This document shows positions 9,219-18,499 of a stretch of DNA of 64,000 nt, one piece after another. Under the pieces are notes generated by a model. It had not been told where the DNA came from and ran no database searches. It saw only the letters and a list, made by a program, of their open reading frames with translations. Source of the DNA: an uncultured Faecalibacterium sp. (lineage in GTDB: Bacteria; Bacillota; Clostridia; Oscillospirales; Ruminococcaceae). Made by a program: the position numbers and the translations under genes. Every line of letters starts with the position of its first letter. Positions within the stretch are counted from its first letter, which is position 1. Location of the stretch: NCBI GenBank assembly GCA_937880095.1, contig CALFLK010000001.1:62001-126000 (forward strand), given 5' to 3'.

Positions 9219-9859
9219 TCAATACCCTACGCCACTGACCGCTACCAGCTGTTCTTCCAGTCTGGTTTTCCTGCGAAAACGCTGTACAGAAAAATCCACA
9301 GCTTTACTGCTATGTTTCAAATCGCCGCCCCATATCTGCTCATAAATGGTTTCCCGATACAGTGCTGTATTTCGATTGCACACAAACAGCATCAGCAAAT
9401 CAAACTCCCGATGTGTCAAATCCAAAAGTTCTCCTTTACGCCATACCTGCATGGCTTTGGGATGGATTTTAAAGTCCGCTATTTGAATTTCTTCGGTACC
9501 TCTATCAAACCGGTGCAGCACTACTTCAATACGCGCAAAAAGCTCAGCAATCGCAAAGGGTTTGGCCAAATAGTCTTCTGCCACCCATTTTCAGTCCCTT
9601 CACACGGTCAGCAATCTCATTTTTTGCGGTGAGGAAAATAACCGGGATTTTCAGCATCTGGATTTGTTCCATCAGCTCAAACCTAGACAGTCCCGACAGC
9701 ATAACATCCTATAAAATCAGGTCATAATGTTCTTGTTCCAGCCGTTCGGGAACTGCTGCACCGTTGGCAATGCAATCACACTGATAACCGTATTTTTAGG
9801 TTCAATGCAATCATACTGGAAATGGCAATTTCATTCTCTACACACAAAATACGAATCAT
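9219..9859 (-). pseudogene. Decayed OmpR/PhoB-family response regulator
   Basis: The C-terminal 121 residues (9219-9584) are an intact winged-helix DNA-binding domain with the typical LTHREFDLLMLF and SVQRFRRK motifs and a final SGVGY. The receiver domain lies upstream in other frames. MIRILCVENEIAIS starts at 9859, then shifts frame, and the phosphorylation-site region reads YDLIL-stop-DVMLSGLS where a DVMLPG motif is expected. A second frame change occurs near 9584 before AEDYLAKPF. At least two frameshifts and one stop show that the gene is dead. It was probably paired with the broken kinase at 8524-9204. Confidence 0.8.
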
Positions 9860-10295
9860 GTTCTTCCGCACCGTTTCTTTATCGAGTTACTCCCGCAGAT
9901 GCGAATGTAGCGTTATCATCATAAACCTTTTCGGCATCAAAATGGAAATAACACCGCGCATTTTCCGTTATAGTCGTCAGAAATCCATCTTTCAGCGATG
10001 TAAACCGTCTTTTTCTCGGAAATAAAGGCACTTGCCTGCCGGGATTCTATTTCTGTAGCATCCACCGCAAACATTGCAGAATGTGTTGCCGTTTTGATGC
10101 TGATACCCTATATCATTAAATCAGAAGAAATCTCTGCTTTTGGGACCAAATGTAAAATGGTACAATCTGGGTATCCGCCGAATTTTATCATATCAAATCA
10201 TGTACTTATCCGAACTCTATAGAAAACAGTTTTCCCGCGTGCTATGATAAAAACATATCATACAATAACAGCCTTCTGCGCTACACATAAAGGAG
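9860..10295. other. Gene-free stretch with coding remnants
   Basis: No intact gene is visible. On the minus strand around 9945-10080 a short frame (AVDATEIESRQASAFISEKKTVY...) looks like a remnant of a protein-coding gene but is bounded by stops. The stretch belongs to the decay island spanning 8524-12251. Confidence 0.4.
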
Positions 10296-11896
10296 ATGGA
10301 ATTGTATAAAAGAAAGAATTGGATGCAATCTGCCCTGATTGCTGTCGGTTTTGCATTATCGCTGTGCGCCTGCGGTTATACTGAGAAAACCCGCGCCTTT
10401 ACGCCGGAAATGAAAACGGAGCTGTCCGTTTGGCAAACGCAAGGTGCAGAAGAACTGGAATCGAATTTACTCGTTGCCAGCTCGAAAGAAATGGATGGTT
10501 TGCGCTACGAACTGATTATGAATCAAGGCTATAAGATTGATGGTCGATATGCAGGACCACACTATGCAATTTGGGATTGCGAAAATTACATTGGCTACTG
10601 TGAGCTTCGCGCCTACCAAAATGATATACTGGTGGGACAGCTCTACTTGCCTGAACTGATGTTCTTCCAGGCAAATTATGAATTGAATCTCATTTCTATC
10701 CCTTTTGAATTGCACGCCGAGGACTATAATGGCGATGGAACCCCGGAGTTTGCACTATGTCAAGCCTATACTGATGGATTTGCTGTCACTGACCTGTACT
10801 GTTATGACGGAAAAGACTCGTTCCGAAATCTATTTGGTAATCCTGAGGACCCCAGCACTGCCGGGGGCTGTTCCCCGGTTTTGATAGCTTTTCTCCGAAG
10901 CTTGATCAAATCCATGAGAATCTGATCATTCACTTTGCTGAACTGGCAGAGAACGGCACGGAGCGGGATTATTACGCCATCTGCAATCCGAAATCCGGGC
11001 AGTACGATTCCCTGACAAATATGGACCACGAGCCGATTACGCTGCCAACGCGGGCAGATGTTGCTGCCATGCCATCTCCCATTCCGGACCCATTTTACAA
11101 CGACGAGCCCTACGTTCCAGACGAAGAATTACCGCCTGTTGCCTATCCGGAGCTGAAACCTTTGCAGCCACTCACCGCAAGCGAAGAAAAGTTCTGCCAG
11201 ACAGCAGCAAAAAATCTCTTTGCTGCGCTGGATGAATTGATGGGTAAACCTGACCCGATTAGTTCTTCCCCGGATTGGTATTATACCTTAATGCGGGAAG
11301 ATTCCTTCCTGATTGCTACCGATCTGGATGAAAACAAAATCCCGGAAGTTTTTTGTTTCTGGTATGCAGGCGGAACGCATGGCTATATGAATAGTGCTGT
11401 TTATACCTTTGATGCAGATGAAAACTGCCGTGAGCTGACGCATTCTCTGGGAGATATGCATCTTTCTCGTTTGTATCCTACCCGCTATGCGCTGGATGTC
11501 AACTTTGCGATTGAACGAAACGGACAAGGGCTGGTAGCACACATCATCAATCAGGCATACGTCAATCCCGTTTCGAGACGTACTCCGTGTTATGACGAAT
11601 ATTTCGTCAGCTACGACGGTACCACCATAGAAGATCATGGCTTGGAATGGCAGCGAAGCCTGACCTTTCCCTTCCACGCAGAATGGACCGGTTTCGGTGT
11701 GGAGGAAGAACATTGGCGGTGCTATACCGGCATCACAAAGCAGGAGTATCTGGCAAAACGTGACCAATGGAAGGGCGAACCTGTGGAAGACGCAACTTGT
11801 GAGCGCGTGTATATGCAGCAGTTGCCGGAAGTGGATCTACACGCCCTCTGCCTGCGCACATTACAGCAATTCTACTGCGCCGCCGAAAAGTCCTGA
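10296..11896 (+). pseudogene. Frameshifted lipoprotein gene (unknown function)
   Basis: The first frame (10296-10925) begins with a lipoprotein signal (ALSLCACGY, lipobox cysteine near residue 25) and contains an EF-hand/VCBS-like DYNGDGTPEF motif. The second frame continues seamlessly from about 10868 (PGFDSFSPKLDQIHENLIIHFAEL) through 11021 to the stop at 11894-11896, with another acidic metal-binding-like segment (ATDLDENKIPEVF). The break lies in the GGGGGCTGTTCCCC stretch around 10862-10877 and needs one missing base or two extra bases. The product would have been about 530 residues, exported and lipid-anchored. A sequencing error is possible, but neighbouring genes are also broken. The function is unknown. 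Confidence 0.7.
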
Positions 11897-11924
11897 TCCG
11901 CAGTTTTTCCTTTATAAATGTTAG

Positions 11925-12251
11925 GTGCCATATGAAAAATCAGAAAAATTGATTTTTCTCTTCACCATACTGGCATTTCTGGTCAGTTGTAGTTCCGTTG
12001 CGCATACTACACCAACGGAGATAACGAATCCTCCTATGGATACCATTTTTCTGTTAGAAAAGCGTACTACATCTGAGTTGTTTCCCAATAGTACATTAAC
12101 TGCACAGGACTCCGCCTTTGCAGCTGCTTTTCCCTATATGGCATCCGCAGTCTCCGTGCCAGACCTGCGAAACTGTGTAATACAAAGATATGGTTGCTGC
12201 ATTCCATACAGTAACCATATAATCAATATATTTTCTTGTCAGAGAAGCTAA
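11925..12251 (+). pseudogene. Lipoprotein N-terminal fragment
   Basis: A GTG frame carries a hydrophobic signal ending in the lipobox-like LVSCSS, then about 50 plausible exported residues (to about PYMASAVSVPDLRN). After that the reading becomes low-quality and stops at 12251. An ATG nearby (11932) is out of frame. This looks like the 5' end of a second, truncated lipoprotein gene following the one at 10296-11896. Confidence 0.45.
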
Positions 12252-12560
12252 CTGTTGTTCGACAGTGGGGTTCGCTCTTTGTGGTCTGCATTGATCATTG
12301 CCAGTACAGTTGAATAGTTTCACATTCGTTTATATATGGCAGATCGTAAATTCAGAACTCGCGCTGATCTGTGCGAAACTTTGCCACATCGCCAGTACCT
12401 AGTGGGCAACAAGCCATGGCTGCATATGAAACACTTGGAGGCAACCTTTGAAAACGGCTCTATTGCAAGCTACCTTCATTCGCACAAAGATCTGCAAACC
12501 ATTTTTCACATAACTATTGACCATATAAATTTTTACAACAAATGAATCTCGGCAAAATAA
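12252..12560. other. Stretch without a supported gene
   Basis: A 69-codon plus-strand frame at 12336-12545 has no recognisable domain, no clear ribosome binding site and no partner. It is more likely debris of the decay island than a gene. The stretch from 12601 to 12836 likewise shows nothing I can support. Confidence 0.3.
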
Positions 12561-12600
12561 AAAGGTTTGCTGTCTGCTTTACACAGACAACAAACCCTTT
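12561..12600 (-). terminator. Terminator at the end of the polysaccharide regulatory block
   Basis: AAAGG-TTTG-TGTCTG arms pair across a loop, followed on the minus strand by CCTTTTTATTTT. It lies about 240 bases after the cpsD stop codon and is the first minus-strand terminator seen after it. Confidence 0.7.
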
Positions 12601-12836
12601 CAACGGCTTTACAGAATTCTATCTTACATCTTGTCTTTGCACGTTAGCGCTACCTTAGTCCTGAAAATAAATATTCTTTTCGATTTGAAATCTATGATCA
12701 AGACTCTTTGTTTCTCGTTTAACCTACCAAAGAAAAGACTTCGTTCACATCAGATATTTCTGCCATGTGTCCAATAGATGACGTAATCCACACTTGTTTA
12801 CAAACCGCTTTCATGTAAATCGCATTCTACTGAAAA

Positions 12837-13526
12837 TTATTTGCGATATTCCTGATATCTTTCAGAATAATTCTTTGCGTAGCTATAGTAATGGTCTGCA
12901 CTGCGGTCCACTTTGTTCAGTACTGCACCCAATACCGGACATTTTGTACTATTCAATTTCTGCAAAACTTCCTGTGCCAAACGATATTTAACAACACCAG
13001 ACTCAATCAGCAGGATTGCTCCATCACATTTCTGTGCCACAATAGCCGCATCGGTGACCAAACCCAAAGGCGCTGCATCCACGATCACATAATCGTATTC
13101 CTCACGAGCCTTTTTCATCAATTCACCCATGCGCTGTGAAGACAACAATTCCGAAGGATTCGGTGGGAGCGCACCAGCCGGGATAATATGCATCTTCTCA
13201 TTTTGGGTTTGATAAATAATTTGTTCCATCGTACTTTGGCCCACCAAATAGTGGGTCAAGCCTGCTTTAATCTGACCTGTCTGCACATTATTTTTAACCG
13301 TGGACTTCCGCAAATCGGTATCAATCAACAATACTTTTTTACCAAGCTCTGCCAGAGAAAAGGAAATCTGGCGCACAGTAGTAGATTTTCCCTCATTTGC
13401 CAAGCAGCTGGTAAACAAAATAACTCGTTTATCATCACCGCACAGTTGAATATTGGTACGTAAACTCTTAATTTCCTCCTCAACATCATAAGGAAGCTCT
13501 TTGGTTTTTAAGATAAGCTGCTGCAT
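12837..13526 (-). CDS. cpsD: CpsD/CapB-type bacterial tyrosine kinase
   Basis: This 229-residue cytoplasmic autokinase of the BY-kinase family controls capsule chain length and export together with its membrane adaptor. The sequence shows Walker A (ANEGKSTT, residues 43-50), Walker A' (LLIDTDLRKS, about 66-75), Walker B (DYVIVDAAP, about 145-153) and a C-terminal tyrosine cluster (YYSYAKNYSERYQEY) that is the autophosphorylation tail. It needs the adaptor at 16968-17777 for activation and is dephosphorylated by the CpsB-type phosphatase directly upstream (13551-14291). Length and motif set match the family. Confidence 0.95.
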   Translation of the reverse strand: MQQLILKTKELPYDVEEEIKSLRTNIQLCGDDKRVILFTSCLANEGKSTTVRQISFSLAELGKKVLLIDTDLRKSTVKNNVQTGQIKAGLTHYLVGQSTMEQIIYQTQNEKMHIIPAGALPPNPSELLSSQRMGELMKKAREEYDYVIVDAAPLGLVTDAAIVAQKCDGAILLIESGVVKYRLAQEVLQKLNSTKCPVLGAVLNKVDRSADHYYSYAKNYSERYQEYRK

Positions 13527-13550
13527 GTTTTGTACTCCTTTTCCCTCTTT

Positions 13551-14291
13551 TTATTCAGTCAAAACAATTTCTTTTTCTAGTGTCGCTGGATTTTTGAAGA
13601 ACAAACGACTCATTTGTTCTTGAGGAATTCTTCTCTGCAAAAATTGAGCACACTGCCCCAGATTTGGCATCCGCCAATCTGCATGATGTGCATCGGATCC
13701 TATCAGATGTACTTGATCTCTTTTTAAGATCTTTTTACAAAAAAGTTTTCGTTTCCATCCTTCTTTTCCCAATATTGCACTAGTATTCATTTGTGTCCAG
13801 GCACCCTCTTGTATGAGCTGTTCGACCAGTAAAGGTTCCTGTAATAAACAATCATATCGTTCGATATGTGCAATAACTGGAACAAGTCCAACTGCCCTTA
13901 CTGCCGCAAGATAGCGGAACATATCTTCCGGACTGTGTCTGTTCGAAAACTCAATCAATAAATGTATGCCATCTGCCAGCGGTCGAACCTGTTGCCTATG
14001 TAGCCGTTGCCACAAATCTTCATCGCAGTGATACTCTCTGCTCAAAAAAAGTTTCATGTGCATTTCCGCTGCAATAGCTTCCAGCTGAACAAACTTCTCA
14101 TCTACTTTTTCCTGCGGTGTTTCAAACATGCCTTGCCGCAGATGTGGGGTACAACAAATTGTTTTTACGCCCTGTTCTTTCTGCATCTGGAGCATTACCT
14201 GCGCTTCTGCCAAATTCTGTGCTCCGTCATCTACATACGGGAGAATGTGACAATGCACATCGGTCAACCCAGAAATAGGCACACTATTCAT
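13551..14291 (-). CDS. cpsB: CpsB/YwqE-type PHP-domain tyrosine phosphatase
   Basis: The 246-residue metal-dependent phosphatase of the PHP superfamily removes phosphate from the CpsD tyrosine tail. The N-terminal metal-binding motif TDVHCHILPYVDDGA and the late LIGSDAHH motif are both present, with CTPH in the middle, as expected for this family. The ATG follows AAGGCGG. It lies 24 bases upstream of the kinase gene in the same orientation and is probably co-transcribed with it. A terminator-like hairpin separates it from the SPKTG gene upstream, so a separate start or partial read-through is likely. Confidence 0.94.
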   Translation of the reverse strand: MNSVPISGLTDVHCHILPYVDDGAQNLAEAQVMLQMQKEQGVKTICCTPHLRQGMFETPQEKVDEKFVQLEAIAAEMHMKLFLSREYHCDEDLWQRLHRQQVRPLADGIHLLIEFSNRHSPEDMFRYLAAVRAVGLVPVIAHIERYDCLLQEPLLVEQLIQEGAWTQMNTSAILGKEGWKRKLFCKKILKRDQVHLIGSDAHHADWRMPNLGQCAQFLQRRIPQEQMSRLFFKNPATLEKEIVLTE

Positions 14292-14342
14292 GAAATCGTA
14301 CCGCCTTTTCTATCTAAACTTCCGCTTTTATTTCCATGAAAA

Positions 14343-14374
14343 GCGCCTCTTACGCAATGTGACGAAAGAGACGC
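14343..14374 (-). terminator. Terminator or attenuator between the SPKTG gene and cpsB
   Basis: GCG-CTCTT pairs with AAGAG-CGC across a loop and is followed on the minus strand by TTTTC. It comes shortly after the SPKTG gene and within the same operon direction, so it may set a lower level of cpsBD relative to the genes before it. Confidence 0.6.
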
Positions 14375-14440
14375 ATGGGGTTTAGGGGCTATTACTTACC
14401 AAAAAATGATTTCGTAACTCTTTTTCAAAAAGAAAAGCAA

Positions 14441-15061
14441 TTACTTCTTCTTACGAGATGCAAAGCCTGCGCCTGCACCTGCGGCTGCCAAAGCAACCCA
14501 TGCCAAGGTAACCATACCTGCATCGCCCGTCTTCGGGGATTCAGAATTACCGGTTTCCGGCGTTGTGGGAGTCTCTTTTGCTGCTGTGTAAACCAGTGCA
14601 ACCGGAGACAGGCTGCTAAAGCGGCCCTGAACGGTGCCTGCTGCGGTATTCAGAGAACCTGCAACCGTAACATCTTCCCATTCTTTCCCATTCCAATGCA
14701 TAACACGGACATCGCCAGTCACACCAGAACCAATGTTGAATGTAATGTCAATGGTGCTGCCCGCAGGTACCGCCACAGTATTGCCAGCATCATCCTGCAA
14801 GGAAACATCCATAAAGCTGATTTTTTCAGCATTCTGAATCTTTTCACCAACAACCTTACGTGCACTTTCTTTGTGCTCTGCTGTAACTGCATCCGTCTTG
14901 GTGTTCGTTACAACATGAACTTTTGCACTATTTACTTCCACAGTCTCTGTGACGGGTTTCTGCGCTGCTACTTCGGTAACACTGCCTGCTGCAAAAGCAG
15001 AAACGCAAACCAAACTGACCATCGCCAAAGCCATTAGCAAAGAAACAACTTTCTTTTTCAT
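14441..15061 (-). CDS. Small secreted protein with SPKTG wall-sorting signal
   Basis: The 206-residue product has a clear signal peptide (MKKKVVSLLMALAMVSLVCVSAFA), a compact domain of unknown family (about 27-165), and a TPETG followed by SPKTG near residues 170-181. A hydrophobic helix and an RKKK tail complete a cell-wall sorting signal. SPKTG is an SPxTG variant used by some class B sortases, and such a sortase is encoded two genes upstream in the same unit. The body has no enzymatic motif, so it is likely a structural or binding protein on the wall. A GATAGGAGG ribosome binding site precedes the ATG. It is a good candidate cognate substrate of the sortase. Confidence 0.88.
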   Translation of the reverse strand: MKKKVVSLLMALAMVSLVCVSAFAAGSVTEVAAQKPVTETVEVNSAKVHVVTNTKTDAVTAEHKESARKVVGEKIQNAEKISFMDVSLQDDAGNTVAVPAGSTIDITFNIGSGVTGDVRVMHWNGKEWEDVTVAGSLNTAAGTVQGRFSSLSPVALVYTAAKETPTTPETGNSESPKTGDAGMVTLAWVALAAAGAGAGFASRKKK

Positions 15062-15132
15062 ACGCTAACCTCCTATCAATAGGATTCATATATGCTTAAC
15101 AACGTGCCCCTTTACGCCGCTAAACCAAACGA

Positions 15133-16152
15133 TTATTCTGCCGGCTGATAGAATGTTTTTATCACCAGCTCGCGCAAAGCACTCTCATCAATGTAGTATT
15201 CATCGTGATTTTCGCCTTCCCGCGTTTCTCCCGGTAGAACTGTAATAGTATCTAAAAACTCATACTGGGAAAGTTCATTTAAAGTTTGCGCATCTACATC
15301 ACTTTCCAAATAAGGTTCTGCAACCTTTTTTACCAAATTCAATGTTGTATCATCGATGTTATGCACTTTATCTGTCAATGCGTGTAATACTTGTATGTGG
15401 CGCTGCATACGATCATCATTACTACCAATAACATCTGTATCACGGTAACGAATGAATCGATACGCCTGATCGCCATTCAGTGTAATTGTTTTACCTTTTT
15501 CAAAAGCTGGATCAATTTGCGTATAGTCTTCCTGCAATTTCAGTGTTATACCACCCGCAGTATCCACAATTTTCGAAATACCGTCCATTGTTAAGGCTAC
15601 TGTCCCATGCATTGGAACGCCATATAGCAGTTCAGAAACCTTGTTATTCATCAACCAGTTTCCACGCCGCATAGAATTTGCAACAGAATACTGCAGTGCA
15701 ATCTGCTGCGGTGTCGAGTATAGGTATACATCATCTACACCATAAATATCAATATCGGTCATGGTATCACGAGAAATCTCCAGTACCTGTACCGTCTTAT
15801 TTTGGGGATTCATTACCAATACCGCAATCGCATCTGCACGACCACCAGGTTCTTTCTCCAAATCAGTTGATTCGATTTCCTGTTCGTTTTTGTCGATACC
15901 TAACAGCAAAATATTCTTCAGTTCTTTATTTTGCGTATACGTAACGCCGTTCCATTCGATCGTGTTTTCATCAAAACCTACGTCGTCCTGCATGACTTCA
16001 GAGCTATCTGCCCCCTCTGCACGGCTGACACTATTCTTGTCTACCATTTGTGCTACAAACATACCGACAATTACAGCAATAACTAATACAAATACTGCAA
16101 TGAAAAGCCAGAGTTTGCCATTAAAATCAAAATTTCTATTTTTATTCATCAT
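15133..16152 (-). CDS. LytR-CpsA-Psr (LCP) family glycopolymer ligase
   Basis: LCP enzymes transfer polysaccharides from their undecaprenyl carrier to peptidoglycan outside the membrane. The protein has an N-terminal membrane anchor (about 12-35) and an extracytoplasmic LCP domain with NILLLGID, RADAIAVLVMNP, EISRDT, GGITL, LNGDQAYRFIRYRDTD and DDRMQRHIQVL motifs in family order. I use the ATGATG start at 16150-16152, which overlaps the stop of the sortase gene (16142-16144), suggesting translational coupling. A longer start at 16170 is possible but lies further inside the sortase gene. Its position in the polysaccharide regulatory block points to attachment of this locus's glycan. Confidence 0.93.
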   Translation of the reverse strand: MMNKNRNFDFNGKLWLFIAVFVLVIAVIVGMFVAQMVDKNSVSRAEGADSSEVMQDDVGFDENTIEWNGVTYTQNKELKNILLLGIDKNEQEIESTDLEKEPGGRADAIAVLVMNPQNKTVQVLEISRDTMTDIDIYGVDDVYLYSTPQQIALQYSVANSMRRGNWLMNNKVSELLYGVPMHGTVALTMDGISKIVDTAGGITLKLQEDYTQIDPAFEKGKTITLNGDQAYRFIRYRDTDVIGSNDDRMQRHIQVLHALTDKVHNIDDTTLNLVKKVAEPYLESDVDAQTLNELSQYEFLDTITVLPGETREGENHDEYYIDESALRELVIKTFYQPAE

Positions 16153-16921
16153 CGATATACACTGCCTCAACTAAATAACGGTTGTTCGGTTTTCCGCCGA
16201 TACAAGTGCTCAATGTTAGGATCTGGCTATCTGCAGTAACCTCCACATCATCCAACACATGGCTGTTAATGTCATGTGAATCCTGAATGGATTGGATAAA
16301 GAGCTCCCGGTTCCCTTCCAGCTCAAACTCCTGATAAGTGTTTAAGATATGAATACTTGGATACACCACGGCTGCAAAAATGCGATATACTCGTTTTTGA
16401 TCCGCCGTATAAATGACAATATCACGTTTACCATCCCAATAGCCGGGATCTCGATATCGTTTCAGATTTCCAAACATTGTCCCGTTTTTCATGTTATGAC
16501 CATAAATCACAGTGTTAAAGTCTGAAAAATCTTTTGCATTCACACGCTCTGTATATAGTGCACCGGGCAAGCCCTGTTTGCCCTCTACAGAATGATCCAA
16601 ATAGTAACTATCGTCGGTCGGATGCTGTAAAATGGGATATCCCTCTTCACAGCAGGGCAACTCAATCCATGCATAGATATCTGGATTCTGTTGCTGCAAT
16701 GCCTGAAAATCAACGGGAATCTCCACAGGTTTTGCTGTTTCTTGTGGCTCTTTTGTAGCAACAGGCCCTACGATACTATTATCCTTTCCGGATGCGATAT
16801 TCTGCATCTCCTCGTTTGCATGATTTGCTTGGTACAGACGCGTATAGTAGTAGCTTAAATAGCACACACATACTGCAGCAATGGAGATACATACTACAAG
16901 CCAGATATTCTTACGCTTCAT
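16142..16921 (-). CDS. srtB: Class B sortase
   Basis: This 259-residue membrane transpeptidase has an N-terminal signal-anchor helix (about 6-27) followed by a class B sortase domain. Its signatures are NPDIYAWIELP, YPILQ, VIYGHNMKNGTMFGNL and TLSTC. Catalytic residues are H142, C240 and R248. It cleaves wall-sorting signals and joins the protein to peptidoglycan. It is preceded by the Wzz-like adaptor gene and overlaps the LCP gene that follows it, an unusual home for a sortase. Substrates with SPxTG signals in the window are the proteins at 14441-15061 and 4733-8266. Confidence 0.95.
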   Translation of the reverse strand: MKRKNIWLVVCISIAAVCVCYLSYYYTRLYQANHANEEMQNIASGKDNSIVGPVATKEPQETAKPVEIPVDFQALQQQNPDIYAWIELPCCEEGYPILQHPTDDSYYLDHSVEGKQGLPGALYTERVNAKDFSDFNTVIYGHNMKNGTMFGNLKRYRDPGYWDGKRDIVIYTADQKRVYRIFAAVVYPSIHILNTYQEFELEGNRELFIQSIQDSHDINSHVLDDVEVTADSQILTLSTCIGGKPNNRYLVEAVYIDDE

Positions 16922-16967
16922 TTTGGTTTTACCCTTCCCACACTAAAACGATACTTCTATCGCTGTA

Positions 16968-17777
16968 TTACTTTTTGTGCTGCGGCGCAGAAATATGGCG
17001 ACTCGTACTCTGCTGCGGGTCATTTTTCTTAGTTTTGTATGCAGTTACCACCTTTTTCTTGCCTTTTTTCCTGCTAGTTGCATCATATTCCAGAGGAATA
17101 GAAGCCAGTGTATTGATGCCCAGATATTTCTCTACATCTGCCGCATTCTTGATCGTATCATCCATCATGAATCGAATGATAACCACGCCTACGCTCAGAA
17201 CAAATCCCAGCATTCCGCCCAAAAGCGTGTTCTTGGATGTGCTGGGCGATGCAGGGTATTTCGGTACTACGGCCTGTTCCACAATGGACGGAGCATCAGT
17301 AGCCATAACTTCTGCCACACGTGCACTTAAGGATTGTGCCATCGCATTGCTGATATCAGCTGCCAACTGGGGATCTGCATTGGTTGCCGTGATCTTCAGA
17401 ATACGACTGTTGCTCAAATTTTCGACACGAATGGATCCAACCAAAGCTTCATATGTCGTATCCAAATTCAACTTTTTGATTATACGCTCAATAACTGGAC
17501 GGCTCGTTCCCAGAATCTGGAAGTCAGATGCCAGCTGTGCGCCAATCTGCAAGTCTGCCAAAGATGTAACACTTGTTGTTTGTGTAAAAATATAAATCTG
17601 AGAAGATGCGTTATACATCGGTGTAATGAGCATCTTTGTTGCAGTTGCTGCCATAATCGCGCATAAAAATACACAGCAAATTATTGCGATGATATGCCGC
17701 CGAACTGCATACAGCAGCTCAATTAAATCAATCTCTTTTTCCAGTTGATTGAAATCGTTTTTTTCTTGTCTTTCCAT
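16968..17777 (-). CDS. cpsC: Wzz/CpsC-type chain-length determinant and kinase adaptor
   Basis: The protein of about 269 residues has two membrane helices (about 30-50 and 190-210) enclosing an extracytoplasmic Wzz domain (ITPMYNASSQIYI at its start; PxxPSTSKNTLLGG before the second helix). Its cytoplasmic tail is rich in lysine, serine and glutamine. In the family this tail activates the BY-kinase CpsD. I choose the ATG at 17775-17777 (MERQEKND) because an AGGAG site lies upstream of it. A start nine codons earlier has no ribosome binding site. It is the first gene of the unit transcribed from the promoter at 17846-17875. Confidence 0.92.
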   Translation of the reverse strand: MERQEKNDFNQLEKEIDLIELLYAVRRHIIAIICCVFLCAIMAATATKMLITPMYNASSQIYIFTQTTSVTSLADLQIGAQLASDFQILGTSRPVIERIIKKLNLDTTYEALVGSIRVENLSNSRILKITATNADPQLAADISNAMAQSLSARVAEVMATDAPSIVEQAVVPKYPASPSTSKNTLLGGMLGFVLSVGVVIIRFMMDDTIKNAADVEKYLGINTLASIPLEYDATSRKKGKKKVVTAYKTKKNDPQQSTSRHISAPQHKK

Positions 17778-17845
17778 AAAAGTAATTAATCTCCTGTTTC
17801 TCATTTTATATAGTACAATCGCTATCTTTTTATATTATTTTTTAC

Positions 17846-17875
17846 ATGATAAGTGAAATCCCTGTGCTCTGTCAA
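17846..17875 (-). promoter_or_regulatory. Promoter of the cpsC-srtB-LCP-SPKTG-cpsBD block
   Basis: TTGACA and TATCAT are separated by 18 bases on the minus strand, about 70 bases upstream of cpsC. This gives the regulatory/sortase block its own start, separate from the synthesis genes. The surrounding DNA is very AT-rich. Confidence 0.75.
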
Positions 17876-17973
17876 GACTTATGTTTCTCATAATATCACA
17901 AATTGTAGTGATGATATATTCATTTATAATATAGAATCTACCTTAATAACGTGTCCAATCTTAACAGTGTCTT

Positions 17974-18206
17974 TTAGTATTCACCTTTCTCCAGATAGCG
18001 ACTCAAAGCATTTTTCCAGGTGAGCAACAACTCAAAACCAGCCACCGTAGACTCTCTTTGTCTATTCGATGACTAAGCGATTGAACCACTTTGGAAATGT
18101 CGTATTTTTCGGTCGTGACCAGAATTAATTTCGTATTATGCCCTGCCTGTTTGAAGATTCCACAGGTAAAAGTGCACCAACTGATGTAGCTATTCTCATT
18201 CTTCAC
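17974..18206 (-). pseudogene. Remnant of a second rfbD 3' end
   Basis: The minus-strand reading YISW-FTCGIFKQAGHNTKLILVTTEKYDISKVVQSLSHRIDKE, then after a frameshift ELLLTWKNALSRYLEKGEY-stop, parallels the C-terminus of the intact RfbD at 19124-20038 (YISWYDFACEIFRQAGYETKVLPVTTEEYGLSK... ALSRYLKEIEY). Only the last 75 or so codons remain and they have diverged considerably. It is a relic of a duplicated or replaced rhamnose gene cluster and marks an old recombination joint. Confidence 0.85.
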
Positions 18207-18424
18207 GGCTGATCTACTTTTCTGCTGATGTACGTTGAATACTCGCCAGCGGTGATTCGTATCTTTCGTGCTTTCATTGCTGTGATACTCAACTCACTGG
18301 CAAACTCTCGCAAGAAACAAGTTGTGTCATTTTCATTGTTGCTATCATCATACCGACCAAATGTTTCCGCAATTTTATTAAGATACAGTTTTATTTCATC
18401 CGCAGTTGTCAGCGAACTCCTCAT
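18203..18424 (-). pseudogene. Truncated small DNA-binding-like protein at a recombination joint
   Basis: An ATG at 18422-18424 with a GAGGGCGG site opens a frame of about 73 codons (MRSSLTTADEIKLYLNKIAETFGRYDDSNNEN...). Its helical pattern resembles N-terminal parts of small helix-turn-helix-like regulators found on clostridial mobile elements. That resemblance is from memory and not proven. The frame runs straight into the rfbD relic, so its 3' end is probably lost. It may be what remains of a mobile insertion between rfbC and cpsC. Confidence 0.5.
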
Positions 18425-18499
18425 AAACCGCCCTCTTTTATATTTCAATCCAAACACAAAACATTGATAAACACCGTCCACAAGCGGTGTCTTTCATTA

